From: an uncultured Ruminococcus sp.
GTDB lineage: Bacteria > Bacillota > Clostridia > Oscillospirales > Acutalibacteraceae
Length of the DNA: 5,848 bases
Assembly (NCBI GenBank): GCA_902773265.1
Contig: CACYDZ010000113.1
Coordinates: forward strand, 1-5,848
Direction: 5' to 3'
The position numbers and the translations under genes were made by a program. The notes under the pieces are model-generated. The model was not told the DNA's origin, made no database searches, and saw nothing but the letters and a program-made list of their open reading frames with translations. Shown here one piece after another: positions 5,733 to 5,848 of this stretch; position 1 is the first letter of the stretch; each line of letters opens with the position of its first letter.

Positions 5733-5848
5733 AGAAAACCAACTTATAGCTATGACAACGGAAAGTTTTTGTCCACTTTTTTCAAAAAGTGGGCAGGGTC
5801 AAGGGGCGGCAGCCCCTTGTGGGATTTTAAAGGGCAACGCCCTTTAAC
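5733..5848 (-). repeat. Multi-hairpin intergenic repeat, copy 3 (inverted, cut by the right edge)
   Basis: In plus-strand order the copy has the long tail (5733-5772), then hairpin A pairing CCACTTTTT (5773-5781) with AAAAAGTGG (5784-5792), hairpin B pairing CAAGGGGC (5800-5807) with GCCCCTTG (5812-5819), and hairpin C pairing TTAAAGGGC (5827-5835) with GCCCTTTAA (5839-5847). Hairpin D would lie just beyond the window. The orientation is opposite to copies 1 and 2. Stem B differs from copy 2 at several positions but stays fully paired. The CCCCTTGACCC segment (minus strand) is shared with copy 1 and not copy 2, so the three copies are mosaic. Confidence 0.88.

Larger units (their letters stand above)
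4974..5792. repeat. Near-perfect 60-bp inverted repeat bounding the membrane-protein gene
   Basis: The arms are 4974-5033 and 5733-5792. The reverse complement of the left arm matches the right arm at 59 of 60 positions; the one mismatch pairs G5018 with A5748. Each arm consists of hairpin A plus the long tail of a repeat copy, with the tails facing inward. Inward of the arms the sequences are unrelated after one more base. Outward they continue as hairpins B and C, similar in layout but more diverged. The 699 nt between the arms holds one complete gene with promoter and terminator. No transposase or recombinase is encoded inside. Confidence 0.9.

Noticed and set aside
4974..5792. Complete insertion sequence with terminal inverted repeats
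   Set aside because: The only gene inside is a multi-span membrane protein without transposase motifs, and a copy of the repeat also occurs alone at 1512-1636.
1512..5848. CRISPR array
   Set aside because: The repeats are three long, widely spaced, multi-hairpin copies in both orientations, without regular spacers.

Overview
The window looks like a chromosomal segment from a low- to mid-GC Gram-positive anaerobe of the class Clostridia, probably near Ruminococcus/Oscillospiraceae. The evidence is the AT-leaning base composition, AGGAGG-type ribosome binding sites, the linkage nusB - TsaD-like gene - ispA - dxs, and GC-rich hairpin repeats between genes. The genus is an inference. No mobile-element protein, rRNA, tRNA or CRISPR array was seen.

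Left part (1-3102, minus strand): a housekeeping cluster reading right to left from an extended -10 promoter at 3075-3102. It holds nusB (transcription antitermination), a clostridial TsaD/Kae1-like paralogue overlapping nusB by 4 nt, a 125-nt multi-hairpin repeat, ispA (prenyl diphosphate synthase) and the 5' two-thirds of a kilobase of dxs, which runs off the left edge. IspA and Dxs both serve isoprenoid synthesis: Dxs starts the MEP pathway and IspA condenses its C5 products. The xseA/xseB genes often found before ispA in related clostridia are absent, and the hairpin repeat sits there instead.

Middle (3186-4871, plus strand): a divergent two-gene unit driven by a second extended -10 promoter. 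It holds a CPBP-family intramembrane protease with an odd Tyr/Asn/Gly-rich N-terminus, and tadA (tRNA adenosine deaminase) 16 nt downstream.

Right part (4872-5848): an unrecognised small membrane protein gene on the minus strand, with its own promoter and terminator. It is enclosed by two further copies of the hairpin repeat in opposite orientation. The inner 60 nt of these copies form an inverted repeat with a single mismatch.

The most interesting feature is the repeat family. Three copies share the order of hairpins D-C-B-A. The stems differ in sequence between copies, but paired changes keep them complementary, which suggests selection on folded structure. The genes are otherwise ordinary apart from the orphan membrane protein.
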